Assembly: GCA_017552535.1 (NCBI GenBank)
Contig: JAFZPV010000052.1
Location: forward strand, 23,795-87,794
Direction: 5' to 3'
DNA from: Clostridia bacterium
GTDB taxonomy: Bacteria > Bacillota > Clostridia > Christensenellales > Aristaeellaceae
Length of the DNA: 64,000 bases
This document shows positions 51,041 through 59,417 of this stretch, piece by piece. Below the pieces are notes generated by a model, which saw only the letters and a program-made list of their open reading frames with translations, was not told the origin of the DNA and did not search any database. The translations under genes and the position numbers were made by a program. Position 1 is the first letter of the stretch. Every line of letters starts with the position of its first letter.

Positions 51041-51331
51041 GACGGGGCTGTTGCACAGCCCCTCGCCGGGAATGAAATGAGATTTCATTCCCGGCGTTTA
51101 GTTTTGGATGCATTTGAACCTTGTTTTTCCGAAACGTGAATTTTCACCGATTTGTGCAACAGGTTCTCAGTTTTTTCTGAGATTTCTGCGGAAATCTCCG
51201 GGCGAAAAAACTGCAATGCAGCGATTTTTGCTCTCGGCGGGCAAGCTCACCTTCGCAAAAATCGCTCCTCGGGCCGGCAAAGCTGGCCCTGCGGATTGAA
51301 ATTGGAGGGGCGTTGCCCTCCAAACCACCCC
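51041..51331. repeat. Dispersed intergenic repeat, copy 1
   Basis: This stretch aligns with 62231-62468. Shared blocks include GACGG(G)GCTG at the start, GGGAATGAAA facing TTTCATTCCC, TTTCCGAAACGTG, CAACAGG(T/C)T(C/T)TCAG, TTTCCGGGCGAAAAAAC-like and CTCCAAACCACCCC at the end. Copy 1 has an extra segment of about 50 bases, including the inverted pair AGCGATTTTTG/CGCAAAAATCGCT. No protein is encoded. Confidence 0.85.
51064..51105 (+). terminator. Hairpin at the start of repeat copy 1, likely terminator of the giant gene
   Basis: CGCCGGGAATGAAAT (51064-51078) pairs with ATTTCATTCCCGGCG (51082-51096), followed by TTTAGTTTT. The same hairpin opens repeat copy 2. Confidence 0.7.
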
Positions 51332-51382
51332 ATGGATTCTTCTGTCTTATGCAACGGTCCATTCACATCATATAAAACACTC

Positions 51383-51411
51383 TTGCATTCTGAGTCCTGC
51401 TTTGTTATAAT
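51383..51411 (+). promoter_or_regulatory. Promoter of the second giant secreted protein
   Basis: TTGCAT (51383-51388) and TATAAT (51406-51411) with 17-base spacing, 54 bases before the ATG. Confidence 0.7.
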
Positions 51412-51465
51412 TAGATTAACCACATGAAACACCATACCCTCTCGACGATACGCAAGGAGGACGCC

Positions 51466-54400
51466 ATGAAACGCATACTCTGTCTCATGCTTGCCGCCGC
51501 CCTGATCCTGTCCTGCGGCGCGCTGGCGAGCAATTTCCCCTCCAGGCCCACGCCGCACATCCACCACTGGGTGGATACCGGCGACGCCATCCAGCCGACC
51601 TGTACCGATGAAGGCGTTGTATACGAGTACTGCGACCTCTGCGGCGAAAGGCGAGAACGCATTTTGGCTCCGCTGGGCCACAGGTTCACGGAACCCTGGA
51701 CCACCCTAAAGGAGCCTACCTGCACCGAGGCGGGCCGTGAAATGAATACCTGCACCCGCAAGAACTGGCCGGATTATATCACCTGCGGTTATGAATGGTA
51801 CCGCGATATCCCGGCCCTGGGACACGAGTGGGGCCCCTGGCACGTGGTAAAGGAGGCCAAGGACGGCTTCAGCGGGCTGGAGGAACGGGCCTGCGCCCGC
51901 TGCGGCGAGACCGAGCAGCAGGTCTACTACGAGGAAAACCCCGAGGTATATGCCGCTACCCTGAGCGTGAGCATAGACGACCCGAAGGAGTTTTACACTC
52001 CCGGCGACACGGTGAGATTTACCTGTACTCTCACCAACATATCCGATACAGATGCGTACACCTACACAGGCTGGTACAACACCTGGGGCAGAACGCAGGT
52101 CATCTACATGATGGGGAACAACGAAGGCCATACCTGCCTGCATCCCGGTGAATCCTGCACCTACGCCCAGGATTATACGGTAGAAAAAGGCGCGGTCGAA
52201 ATGGCGGACTTCGCCTACGGGAGTTCGTCCGTCGCCCTGTCGTTTGGCGCATGCATGTCAAGCGCCGAGGGATACATGAGCACAAACGACGTGGAGATCC
52301 TCCTGCCCGTGGAGCAGCTTGCGCTCTACGCCTATTCCACCGACTGGGACGAGGACAGCGCCATCATCACCTGCGAACTTACCAACAACACCAGCCGCGC
52401 GGTGGTGATGAACGGTCATTCCTACGCGCCGGACAACGGCACGGCCAGCTACCAAAGCGATCTGCTGGGCGTGATCATCGGTCCGGGCGATACGTACGCC
52501 TACAAGGTGACCTGTCCCGTGGAATGGGACGAGGACGAAGATCCGGAAGGCCAGATCATTACGATCCGGGCTGACGGCGTCACTTCAGACAGCGGGCGCC
52601 AGGTGTTCTCCAACGCCGTCGACGTCTGCGTGGGCTACGAGATGGGAGATATGGAGCTGATCGTCGAGCAGAGAGAGATCAGCACCCCCGCAAACGGCGC
52701 CTACTATACCGAAGGCGAGACCATCCAATACGAGATCATACTCTCGAACTGCCAGTATTATCGGCTGTACAGCGTCACCGCCAACGTGATCCCCTACGAC
52801 AGTCACGATTATACTGTGGGTGAAGCCGAGGTCATGCCGGGCGCGGGCGTGCTTACATTCAGCGCGTACCATACGGTCACATATGACGACTGCGAGCGCG
52901 GCTTCTACGAAAACAACGTGTACGGCACCTGGTTCTCCGGCAAGGATGACCTGGACGGAGAGGCCAACGAGATTGACGGCGAAAGCGTGGTGTCCCTGTG
53001 CGGTCTCGGCGACGAAGCCGTGCTGCTCAAAAAGGAGATCAGCACGCCGCCCAACGGCGATTACTATGTGCCGGGCGACAAGGTGGAATACGAGCTCACC
53101 TTTGTAAACGGCGCGGAGCCTCTCAGCGGCATGGGCCTGTTCGACGCCATGTTCCTGGGAAGCGACAGCCGCATGGTGGCCGCCGTTCCGGACCTTGCGC
53201 CGGGCGGGACGTTCACCGCATCTTTCGAATATACCGTGACCGAAAAGGACGCGGCGGAGGGCGAGATCGTCAACATGGCCACGGCGCACGCGGCGGGCGA
53301 AGACCTGGACGAGCTGCCCTACGTCAATTCGAACCTGGTTAGCGTCGTCACGGGCGAAGACACATCTGAGCCTTCCGAGGGACCGACGGCGTACCCCGAG
53401 GGGATTAAGCTTAACAAGGTATGCCTGATGCCCTGCGCAAACGGAGCCTTCTTCACGGCGGGCGAAACGGTCAGCTACGGGATCACACTGTATAACGAGA
53501 GCGAATACGACCTTGGCGAGATCGCGATATTCGACCCGCTGAACGGCCCTGCGCCCATCAAGCAGGTCGGCGGCCTGAAACCCGGCGAAAGCGTCACGGC
53601 TGCTTTTGACTACACGGTGACCGAGGCGGATGTGCTCAAAGCCTTTATCGAAAACGTGGCATATGCCGATGTTGACTTTGACGGCGGAAACTTCACCGTG
53701 TTTTCCAATCCCGTGATCGTCCCCACCGGCGAGATGGAATATCCAGACTATTCCCAGGAGCTTTCGCTGGAAGCCGAGCTTCAGGTGGTCAGTGTTCCCG
53801 CAAATCTCATGTATTATATCTACGGCGAAACGGTGTATTATAACGCCGTCATCGTGAACACCAGCCCCTGGCCCTGCCAGGTCACGGCATCCGCCGTGCC
53901 GATCAGCGGCAGCGCGCCAAGGATCAGCCTCGGCACACATGAGATCGATGCGTACTGCAGCGTGTCGGTTCCTTTCCAGCACGTGATCAGCAGCGCCGAT
54001 ACCCTTGTGGGCTCTGTCACCATGAGCGTGGAAGCCCAGGCCATCTATCAGCTGCCAAACGGAATGGACCACCGCACAGCCGCGGCCAGCGAGACCGTGC
54101 CCTGTGAGAAGAGCGAACCCATTTCCTCCACGCGTCCCGGCGGCATCCAGCCGCCTGCCGGCGCGGATGACGAGCAGAATGGGATCGTGCTGATCCAGAC
54201 GCTCACCAAGCTTCCCAAGAACGGCGTGAGCTTCATGCCGGGCGAGTCCATCGAGATAGACCTCACCCTGATCAATCACTCCAACCTGCGGTTCGGCTAC
54301 ACCAAGTGTTACGACGTGCTTTCGGACAATCCGGGCATGCTGGTGGGCAGCGTGAATGCCGTTATGCATGAGCCTGTCACCTGGCATCTGTCCTATACGG

Positions 54401-55371
54401 TCACTGAAGACGATGCTAAGCTGGGCAGGGTATACTCCGACGCCTGGGTCAGTTTGGGCGTCAAACGCTACGGCCCGACCCTTATGGTGGTGAATGCCGA
54501 GACGATGGAGATCCCCGCGGGCAACCAGCCCAAGCGCGGCCTCGGCCACGTCATCCCGGGCCGCAGGCCCATCCCGGGACGCCTGGGCAGCCGCAGAACG
54601 CTTATTCGCTACACCGATGCCATGCGCAGCGCGGACCAGGCGGCAAAGCTGCTTTTCGAAAAGCTGCCGGAGGATATTCCCAATACGGCAGCCCTCAGGC
54701 TGGGCGAAGAGATCTGGGAGACCGTGCTGGTGAATGAGTACGACAGCCTGGCCTTCGAACTGGCATACAAAGGTGCGCCGACCGAGGCGATCGAAAACGA
54801 CCGGGTGATGTACGGCGCGTACCTGGACGCCTACAAGGCGCGCCTGCTGGCCTTAGGCGCAGAAGAGCAGGCATACGCACTGCTTGCGGACGAGATGCGC
54901 GACCGGGCCAGCGAGCTTGGCTATATCCTGGAGACCATGGACGGCACGCGTGAAGACCTTCAGACCATAGTGATCGACGCCGCGGCACCCGAAGAGGACG
55001 CAGCCTCGTTCACGCTGGAAGACCTGAACGAATTCGCCTTCATCAAGACTGTGAACGCGGGCGAGGCGCTCAGGCCCTACGTGCTGCTGGCACAGCGCAT
55101 CCTGGAGGATGAAACCCGCAGCGAGGCGGAGAAGCAAAAGGACGCAGTCCTCCTGTGGGCGGCTGCGCTGGACGAGTGCTACTCAGAGCTTACGGACGCG
55201 GCTGACGGAAATGTGATCAGCCTGCTGGCCGCGGAGAGGGCCGCTTTCGCTGATTTCGCCGAGGCGCGAAGCGAGCTTTACACCGCGCTGTATCCGGACG
55301 GGACCGTTTCCGCGATCCTGACGGCACGCCTGTACGAAGAGAAAGCCGTACAGCTGAGCGCGGAGCGCTGA
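51466..55371 (+). CDS. Second giant secreted repeat protein, paralogue of the upstream one
   Basis: The 1301-residue protein has the same build as its neighbour: signal peptide MKRILCLMLAAALILSCGALA, then the Cys/His module (PTCTDEG, YCDLCGERRE, EAGREMNTCTRKNWP, CGYEWYRDIPALGHEWGPW). About seven DUF11-like repeats and a C-terminal pair of helical repeats (YGAYLDAYKARLLALG, ECYSELTDAADGNVISLLAA) follow. The start at 51466 has GCAAGGAGG seven bases upstream. The signal peptide ends in LSCGALA, so a lipoprotein cut at Cys is conceivable but the ALA site is also good. The two genes arose by duplication and then diverged in repeat number. Each has its own promoter. A surface adhesion role is inferred. 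Confidence 0.82.
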   Translation: MKRILCLMLAAALILSCGALASNFPSRPTPHIHHWVDTGDAIQPTCTDEGVVYEYCDLCGERRERILAPLGHRFTEPWTTLKEPTCTEAGREMNTCTRKNWPDYITCGYEWYRDIPALGHEWGPWHVVKEAKDGFSGLEERACARCGETEQQVYYEENPEVYAATLSVSIDDPKEFYTPGDTVRFTCTLTNISDTDAYTYTGWYNTWGRTQVIYMMGNNEGHTCLHPGESCTYAQDYTVEKGAVEMADFAYGSSSVALSFGACMSSAEGYMSTNDVEILLPVEQLALYAYSTDWDEDSAIITCELTNNTSRAVVMNGHSYAPDNGTASYQSDLLGVIIGPGDTYAYKVTCPVEWDEDEDPEGQIITIRADGVTSDSGRQVFSNAVDVCVGYEMGDMELIVEQREISTPANGAYYTEGETIQYEIILSNCQYYRLYSVTANVIPYDSHDYTVGEAEVMPGAGVLTFSAYHTVTYDDCERGFYENNVYGTWFSGKDDLDGEANEIDGESVVSLCGLGDEAVLLKKEISTPPNGDYYVPGDKVEYELTFVNGAEPLSGMGLFDAMFLGSDSRMVAAVPDLAPGGTFTASFEYTVTEKDAAEGEIVNMATAHAAGEDLDELPYVNSNLVSVVTGEDTSEPSEGPTAYPEGIKLNKVCLMPCANGAFFTAGETVSYGITLYNESEYDLGEIAIFDPLNGPAPIKQVGGLKPGESVTAAFDYTVTEADVLKAFIENVAYADVDFDGGNFTVFSNPVIVPTGEMEYPDYSQELSLEAELQVVSVPANLMYYIYGETVYYNAVIVNTSPWPCQVTASAVPISGSAPRISLGTHEIDAYCSVSVPFQHVISSADTLVGSVTMSVEAQAIYQLPNGMDHRTAAASETVPCEKSEPISSTRPGGIQPPAGADDEQNGIVLIQTLTKLPKNGVSFMPGESIEIDLTLINHSNLRFGYTKCYDVLSDNPGMLVGSVNAVMHEPVTWHLSYTVTEDDAKLGRVYSDAWVSLGVKRYGPTLMVVNAETMEIPAGNQPKRGLGHVIPGRRPIPGRLGSRRTLIRYTDAMRSADQAAKLLFEKLPEDIPNTAALRLGEEIWETVLVNEYDSLAFELAYKGAPTEAIENDRVMYGAYLDAYKARLLALGAEEQAYALLADEMRDRASELGYILETMDGTREDLQTIVIDAAAPEEDAASFTLEDLNEFAFIKTVNAGEALRPYVLLAQRILEDETRSEAEKQKDAVLLWAAALDECYSELTDAADGNVISLLAAERAAFADFAEARSELYTALYPDGTVSAILTARLYEEKAVQLSAER

Positions 55372-55405
55372 TCTTCAGCGGCAGACAGGCACTGCGCCTG
55401 ACAGC

Positions 55406-55436
55406 ACCGGAGGAGCCGCGCGGCTCCTCCGGTTTC
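55406..55436 (+). terminator. Terminator after the second giant gene
   Basis: A perfect palindrome, ACCGGAGGAGCCGC with GCGGCTCCTCCGGT (55406-55433), followed by TTTCGTCTGTT. Confidence 0.75.
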
Positions 55437-55482
55437 GTCTGTTCTCACAGTCTTTTGTGTAAGATTTCCATTCCCATGAACC

Positions 55483-55511
55483 TTGACGCGGGGACGCGCG
55501 GGGGATATAAT
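55483..55511 (+). promoter_or_regulatory. Promoter of the GH105-GtrA operon
   Basis: TTGACG (55483-55488) and TATAAT (55506-55511) with 17-base spacing. Confidence 0.7.
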
Positions 55512-55539
55512 GGTTTCAAAACGATAAAAGGAGCGGCGT

Positions 55540-56598
55540 ATGAACTATCACGAACTGGCAGACAAAGTGCTCGGCATGCTTAAGCGCGCGGACGGAAACG
55601 ATCCCTCCCGCGGGCACCTGACCATGAACAACTGGGAATGGCCCACCGGCGTGGCCCTGTACGGCATATACAAGACCTGGCAGCAAAGCGGCGACAGGAG
55701 CATCCTGGAGTACCTCACCGGCTGGTATGACGACATGCTGTCCCGTGAGACGAAGCCGCACCGCAACGTGAACACCGTTGCCCCGGCGCTGGCGCTCACC
55801 TGCCTGTACGAGGAGACGCGCGAAGAGCGCTATCTCCAGGAGATCAACGGCTGGATCGACTGGGTGATGAACGAAATGCCCCGCACGGAATTCGGCGGCC
55901 TGCAGCACTGCACGGTGTGGAACAAGCATTACCAGCAGCTGTGGGACGATACGCTGGTGATGGTGTGCCTGTTCCTGGCCAAGGCGGGCACGGTGCTGGG
56001 CAGGCCGGAACTGGTCGAGGAGGCGGAATACCAGTTTTTGCTGCACATCCGCTACCTGCAGAACGTGAAAGAGGGCCTGTTCTATCACGGCTGGACCTTC
56101 GACGGCCGCAACAACTTTGCCGGCGCGTTCTGGGGCCGGGGCAATGCCTGGTTCACGGTGGCGGCCATAGAGCTGTATGATATCACCAAACGCGATAACG
56201 CCGCCATGCGCCTCATCCGTTCCGCCTGGCAGGATCAGGTGTGGGCGCTGTGGAAGATGCAGCGCGTAAACGGCCTGTTCACCACCCTGGTGAACGTAGA
56301 GGAGACCTACTGCGAGACCAGCGCCACGGCGGGCATCGCCTATGGCGTGCTCAAAGGCGTGCGCCTGGGCTGGCTGACGGACGAAAAGTATAAAGCCATG
56401 GGCGAACTCTCCGCGCAGGCGGTGATCGGGCAGATCGACGAGACCGGCGCGGTGCAGGGCGTATCCTGCGGTACGGGCATGGGCCACGACCTGGAGTATT
56501 ATAAAAAGATCCTCGTCACGCCCACGGCCTACGGACAGGGCCTCACGTTCCTGATGCTCACGGAACTTATGCCCCGGGACGAAGAGGCGGCCAAATGA
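55540..56598 (+). CDS. GH105 unsaturated rhamnogalacturonyl/glucuronyl hydrolase
   Basis: The 352-residue protein has the (alpha/alpha)6 barrel of GH88/GH105 enzymes, with WPTGVALYGIYKTW, HYQQLWDDTLVMVCLFLAKAG (catalytic Asp136 or Asp137), GAFWGRGNAWFTVAAIELY, ETSATAGIAYGVLKGVRLG and GVSCGTGMGHDL. It removes the unsaturated uronic acid left by pectin or rhamnogalacturonan lyases. No signal peptide is present, so it acts on imported fragments. It complements the GH28, GH78-like and GH106-like enzymes elsewhere in the window. It overlaps the GtrA-like gene by ATGA, an unexpected partner. Confidence 0.9.
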   Translation: MNYHELADKVLGMLKRADGNDPSRGHLTMNNWEWPTGVALYGIYKTWQQSGDRSILEYLTGWYDDMLSRETKPHRNVNTVAPALALTCLYEETREERYLQEINGWIDWVMNEMPRTEFGGLQHCTVWNKHYQQLWDDTLVMVCLFLAKAGTVLGRPELVEEAEYQFLLHIRYLQNVKEGLFYHGWTFDGRNNFAGAFWGRGNAWFTVAAIELYDITKRDNAAMRLIRSAWQDQVWALWKMQRVNGLFTTLVNVEETYCETSATAGIAYGVLKGVRLGWLTDEKYKAMGELSAQAVIGQIDETGAVQGVSCGTGMGHDLEYYKKILVTPTAYGQGLTFLMLTELMPRDEEAAK

Positions 56599-57026
56599 AC
56601 CGCGAACTGCTGCGCACCATCAAATACGCGCTGGTGGCGGCGTCCGCGGGGCTGATCCAGATCGGCACCTTCACGCTGCTCAACGAGCTGTTCCGCTTCA
56701 GCTACTGGGTGAGCTATCTGATCGCACTGGTGCTGAGCGTGCTTTGGAACTTCACCATCAACCGCCGCTACACCTTCAAAAGCGCCTCCAACATCCCGAA
56801 GGCCATGCTGCCGGTGGCTGCCTATTACGCGGTGTTCACGCCCCTGAGCACCCTGCTGGAGGATTATCTCACCGAGACCCGGGGCTGGAATGAATACCTG
56901 GTGACCGCCATCAACATGATCATCAACTTCGTGACGGAGTTTCTCTACCAGCGATTCGTGGTGTTTCGGGACACGCTGGACACCAACGACCTGGCAAAGA
57001 AGGAAAACGCCGCCGGCGAAAGCTGA
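56595..57026 (+). CDS. GtrA-family membrane protein
   Basis: The 143-residue protein has four transmembrane helices and the GtrA family pattern: IKYALVAASAGLIQIGTF, LSVLWNFTINRRYTF and NFVTEFLYQRFVVF at the end. GtrA-like proteins are thought to flip or bind undecaprenyl-phosphate-linked sugars in cell-wall or O-antigen glycosylation. Its start ATGA overlaps the GH105 stop, so translation is coupled. The link to pectin degradation is not obvious and may be only operon packing. A perfect bidirectional terminator follows. Confidence 0.85.
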   Translation: MNRELLRTIKYALVAASAGLIQIGTFTLLNELFRFSYWVSYLIALVLSVLWNFTINRRYTFKSASNIPKAMLPVAAYYAVFTPLSTLLEDYLTETRGWNEYLVTAINMIINFVTEFLYQRFVVFRDTLDTNDLAKKENAAGES

Positions 57027-57054
57027 GCGCACCTGCGCCTGAGAATCCCAATCA

Positions 57055-57084
57055 AAAAGGGCCTGTCCGCGGACAGGCCCTTTT
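57055..57084. terminator. Bidirectional terminator between GtrA and IorB genes
   Basis: AAAAGGGCCTGTCCG and CGGACAGGCCCTTTT form a perfect palindrome, with T runs on both strands. Confidence 0.9.
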
Positions 57085-57099
57085 GACGTTCCGGCAGTA

Positions 57100-57669
57100 T
57101 TACGCTTCCCTGCCCAGCAGGAACGCCTTTTTGTTGAGCTCTATGAATTTGGGCTTCACGAGGGCTTCGATGGCTTCCAGCCACGAGGCCTGCTCGATCT
57201 CCGGCATGAACCTGGACAGAACGCCCATCAGCACCACGTTCACGGCCTTTTCGCTGCCGGCTTCGCGGGCCAGCGAGAGCGCGTCCACGGCTTTCACACT
57301 GCATATCTCAGACAGCTTCTGCGTGGGGTTTTCCGGATATGTCATCGCGCCCGTGATCACGGTGATGGGGTAGATCTCGGCGGTATTGGTGATGAGGGTG
57401 CCGGTTTTTGAAAGCATTTCCAAGTATCTGGCGCCTTCCACCGCCTCGAAGGACAGGATAAAGTCCGCTTCACCCTTGTCCACGATGGGGGAGTAAACCT
57501 TGTCGCCGTATTTCACGTACGTCACCACGCTGCCGCCGCGCTGGGACATGCCGTGCACTTCGCTGAGCTTTACGTCCAGGCCTTTGTTTACCAGCACGCG
57601 GCCGATCAGGCGGCTGGCCAGCAGCGTTCCCTGGCCGCCGACGCCAACGATCATAATGGACTTGGTCAT
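57100..57669 (-). CDS. iorB: Indolepyruvate:ferredoxin oxidoreductase beta subunit
   Basis: The 189-residue protein is the gamma-type subunit of 2-oxoacid:ferredoxin oxidoreductases, with IMIVGVGGQGTLLASRLIG (CoA-binding region), VKLSEVHGMSQRGGSVVTYV and SRFMPEIEQASW. It pairs with IorA to interconvert aryl-pyruvates with aryl-acetyl-CoA, CO2 and reduced ferredoxin. The start at 57669 has AAGGAGG nine bases upstream; the open frame further upstream is a shadow of IorA. It lies two bases after the IorA stop. It is the last gene of the T-box-controlled operon. Confidence 0.93.
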   Translation of the reverse strand: MTKSIMIVGVGGQGTLLASRLIGRVLVNKGLDVKLSEVHGMSQRGGSVVTYVKYGDKVYSPIVDKGEADFILSFEAVEGARYLEMLSKTGTLITNTAEIYPITVITGAMTYPENPTQKLSEICSVKAVDALSLAREAGSEKAVNVVLMGVLSRFMPEIEQASWLEAIEALVKPKFIELNKKAFLLGREA

Positions 57670-57671
57670 AT

Positions 57672-59399
57672 TCACGCCTCCTTGATCGCGCCGAACGCGC
57701 AGGTCTGAGCGCACAGGCCGCAGCCCACGCACTGGGTGGCATCGATCACGGCTTTGCCGGATTCGAAGCGTATCGCGGGGCAGCCCAGCCGCATGCAGGA
57801 CCGGCAGGCGCGGCACGCGGCCGTATCCACCTTCAGGGCGGGCTTTGGCTTTACGTATTTGAGCAGCATACAGGGCCGGCGGCAGATGATCACCGAGGGC
57901 TCGTCCGCCTGCAGCTCTTCCTTGATGCAGGCTTCCAGCGCCTTCAGGTCGCCGGGGTCCACGCTGCGAACCCGGCGGATGCCTACAGCTTCGCACACCT
58001 TTTCCAGCGATACGGGCGGAACTGCCTGCATGCGCAGTGTATAGCCAGTGGCCGGGTTCTGCTGATGTCCGGTCATGCCGGTGATGGAGTTGTCCAGGAT
58101 CAGTACGGTGGAAATGCTTCGGTTGTAGGCGATGTCCGTGAGGGCGGTGATGCCGGAGTGCAGGAAGGTGGAGTCGCCGATCACGGCGACGGCCTTGTTC
58201 GCGCCTTCGGGCCGCACGGTATTGAAGCCGTGCAGCATGCTCACGCTGGCGCCCATGCATACCACGCTGTCCACGGCGGAAAGCGGCGCGGACGCGCCCA
58301 GCGTATAGCAGCCGATATCGCCCAGCACCGTGAGCTTGAGCTTGCTCAGCACGTAGAACACGCCGCGGTGGGGACAGCCCGCGCACATCACCGGAGGACG
58401 GGCGGGAACAGGCTCTTCAAAGCGGGCGGTCTCTTTCGGGGCAAGCCCCATGGCCTCGGCCACGCGGCTCTGGCTGAGCTCGCCGATAAAGCCGAATATG
58501 TCCTTGCCGCCGTCCACGCGGATGCCGGCGGCGCGCAGTTCGTTTTCAAACACGCCGTCCAGCTCTTCCACCACGTAGAGCTTTTCCACCCTGGAGGCGA
58601 AGGCGCGTATGGATTCAATGGGCATGGGAAAGCTCATGCCTACCTTGAACACGCTGGCGGAGGGGAAGGCTTCTTTCACGTATTCGTAGCAGCTGCCGGC
58701 GCATACGAAGCCGATGGAGGTGTCGTTTATCTCTGCCCGGTTCATGGGGGAAGTCTCGCTGAAGCGCGCCAGCTCCTTCAGCCTGTCTTCCACGGCGAAA
58801 TGGCGCTTGAAGCCGAAACCGGGATTCATCACGTACTTGGCCGGATTCTTCACGTATTCGTTCAGCGGTTTTTCCTGCCGGGGACCGAGCTCCACAAGGC
58901 TCTGGGAGTGCGCCACGCGCGTGCAGGTGCGCAAAAGCACCGGCGTATCGAATTTTTCGCTGATCTCGTAAGCCAGCCGGGTGAAAGCAAGGCATTCACC
59001 GCTGTCGGACGGCTCCAGCATGGGCAGCTTCGCGGCCCTGGCGTAGTGGCGGGAATCCTGCTCGTTCTGGGAGGAGTGCATGGCGGGATCGTCCGCCACG
59101 CAGATCACCACGCCGCCGTTCACGCCCGTATAGGCGGAGGTGAACAGGGGGTCCGCCGCCACGTTCAGGCCCACGTGCTTCATGGCGGTAAAGCTGCGTG
59201 CGCCTGCTAAAGACGCGCCCAGCGCGCTCTCCAGCGCTACCTTTTCGTTGGGCGCCCACTCGGCGTACATCTCGCTGAATTCGGCGGCCTCTTCCGTGAT
59301 CTCGGTGCTGGGCGTGCCGGGATAGGAGGATATGTATTTTACGCCCGCCTCATACAGTCCTCGCGCTATGGCTTTGTTGCCAAGCATCAGTTCCTTCAT
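57672..59399 (-). CDS. iorA: Indolepyruvate:ferredoxin oxidoreductase alpha subunit
   Basis: The 575-residue enzyme has the IorA layout: KYISSYPGTPSTEITEEAA (pyrimidine-binding start), PNEKVALESALGASLAGARS, MCAGCPHRGVFY, and the TPP block VIGDSTFLHSGITALTD with LILDNSITGMTGHQQNP. The C-terminal ferredoxin-like domain has two 4Fe-4S clusters (Cys529/532/535/540 and Cys557/560/563/567). It normally oxidises indole-, phenyl- or 4-hydroxyphenylpyruvate to the CoA ester, giving reduced ferredoxin, but the reaction is reversible. The operon starts with a T-box of tyrosine type, so a biosynthetic direction is plausible. The gene has its expected length and all motifs are intact. Confidence 0.94.
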   Translation of the reverse strand: MKELMLGNKAIARGLYEAGVKYISSYPGTPSTEITEEAAEFSEMYAEWAPNEKVALESALGASLAGARSFTAMKHVGLNVAADPLFTSAYTGVNGGVVICVADDPAMHSSQNEQDSRHYARAAKLPMLEPSDSGECLAFTRLAYEISEKFDTPVLLRTCTRVAHSQSLVELGPRQEKPLNEYVKNPAKYVMNPGFGFKRHFAVEDRLKELARFSETSPMNRAEINDTSIGFVCAGSCYEYVKEAFPSASVFKVGMSFPMPIESIRAFASRVEKLYVVEELDGVFENELRAAGIRVDGGKDIFGFIGELSQSRVAEAMGLAPKETARFEEPVPARPPVMCAGCPHRGVFYVLSKLKLTVLGDIGCYTLGASAPLSAVDSVVCMGASVSMLHGFNTVRPEGANKAVAVIGDSTFLHSGITALTDIAYNRSISTVLILDNSITGMTGHQQNPATGYTLRMQAVPPVSLEKVCEAVGIRRVRSVDPGDLKALEACIKEELQADEPSVIICRRPCMLLKYVKPKPALKVDTAACRACRSCMRLGCPAIRFESGKAVIDATQCVGCGLCAQTCAFGAIKEA

Positions 59400-59417
59400 G
59401 GTCTTGTCCTGCCTTTT

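Noticed and set aside
57670-58386. N-terminal extension of IorB
   Set aside because: The extra frame is antiparallel in content to nothing known and overlaps iorA on the same strand; the ATG at 57669 has a good ribosome site and starts the conserved GVGGQG region.
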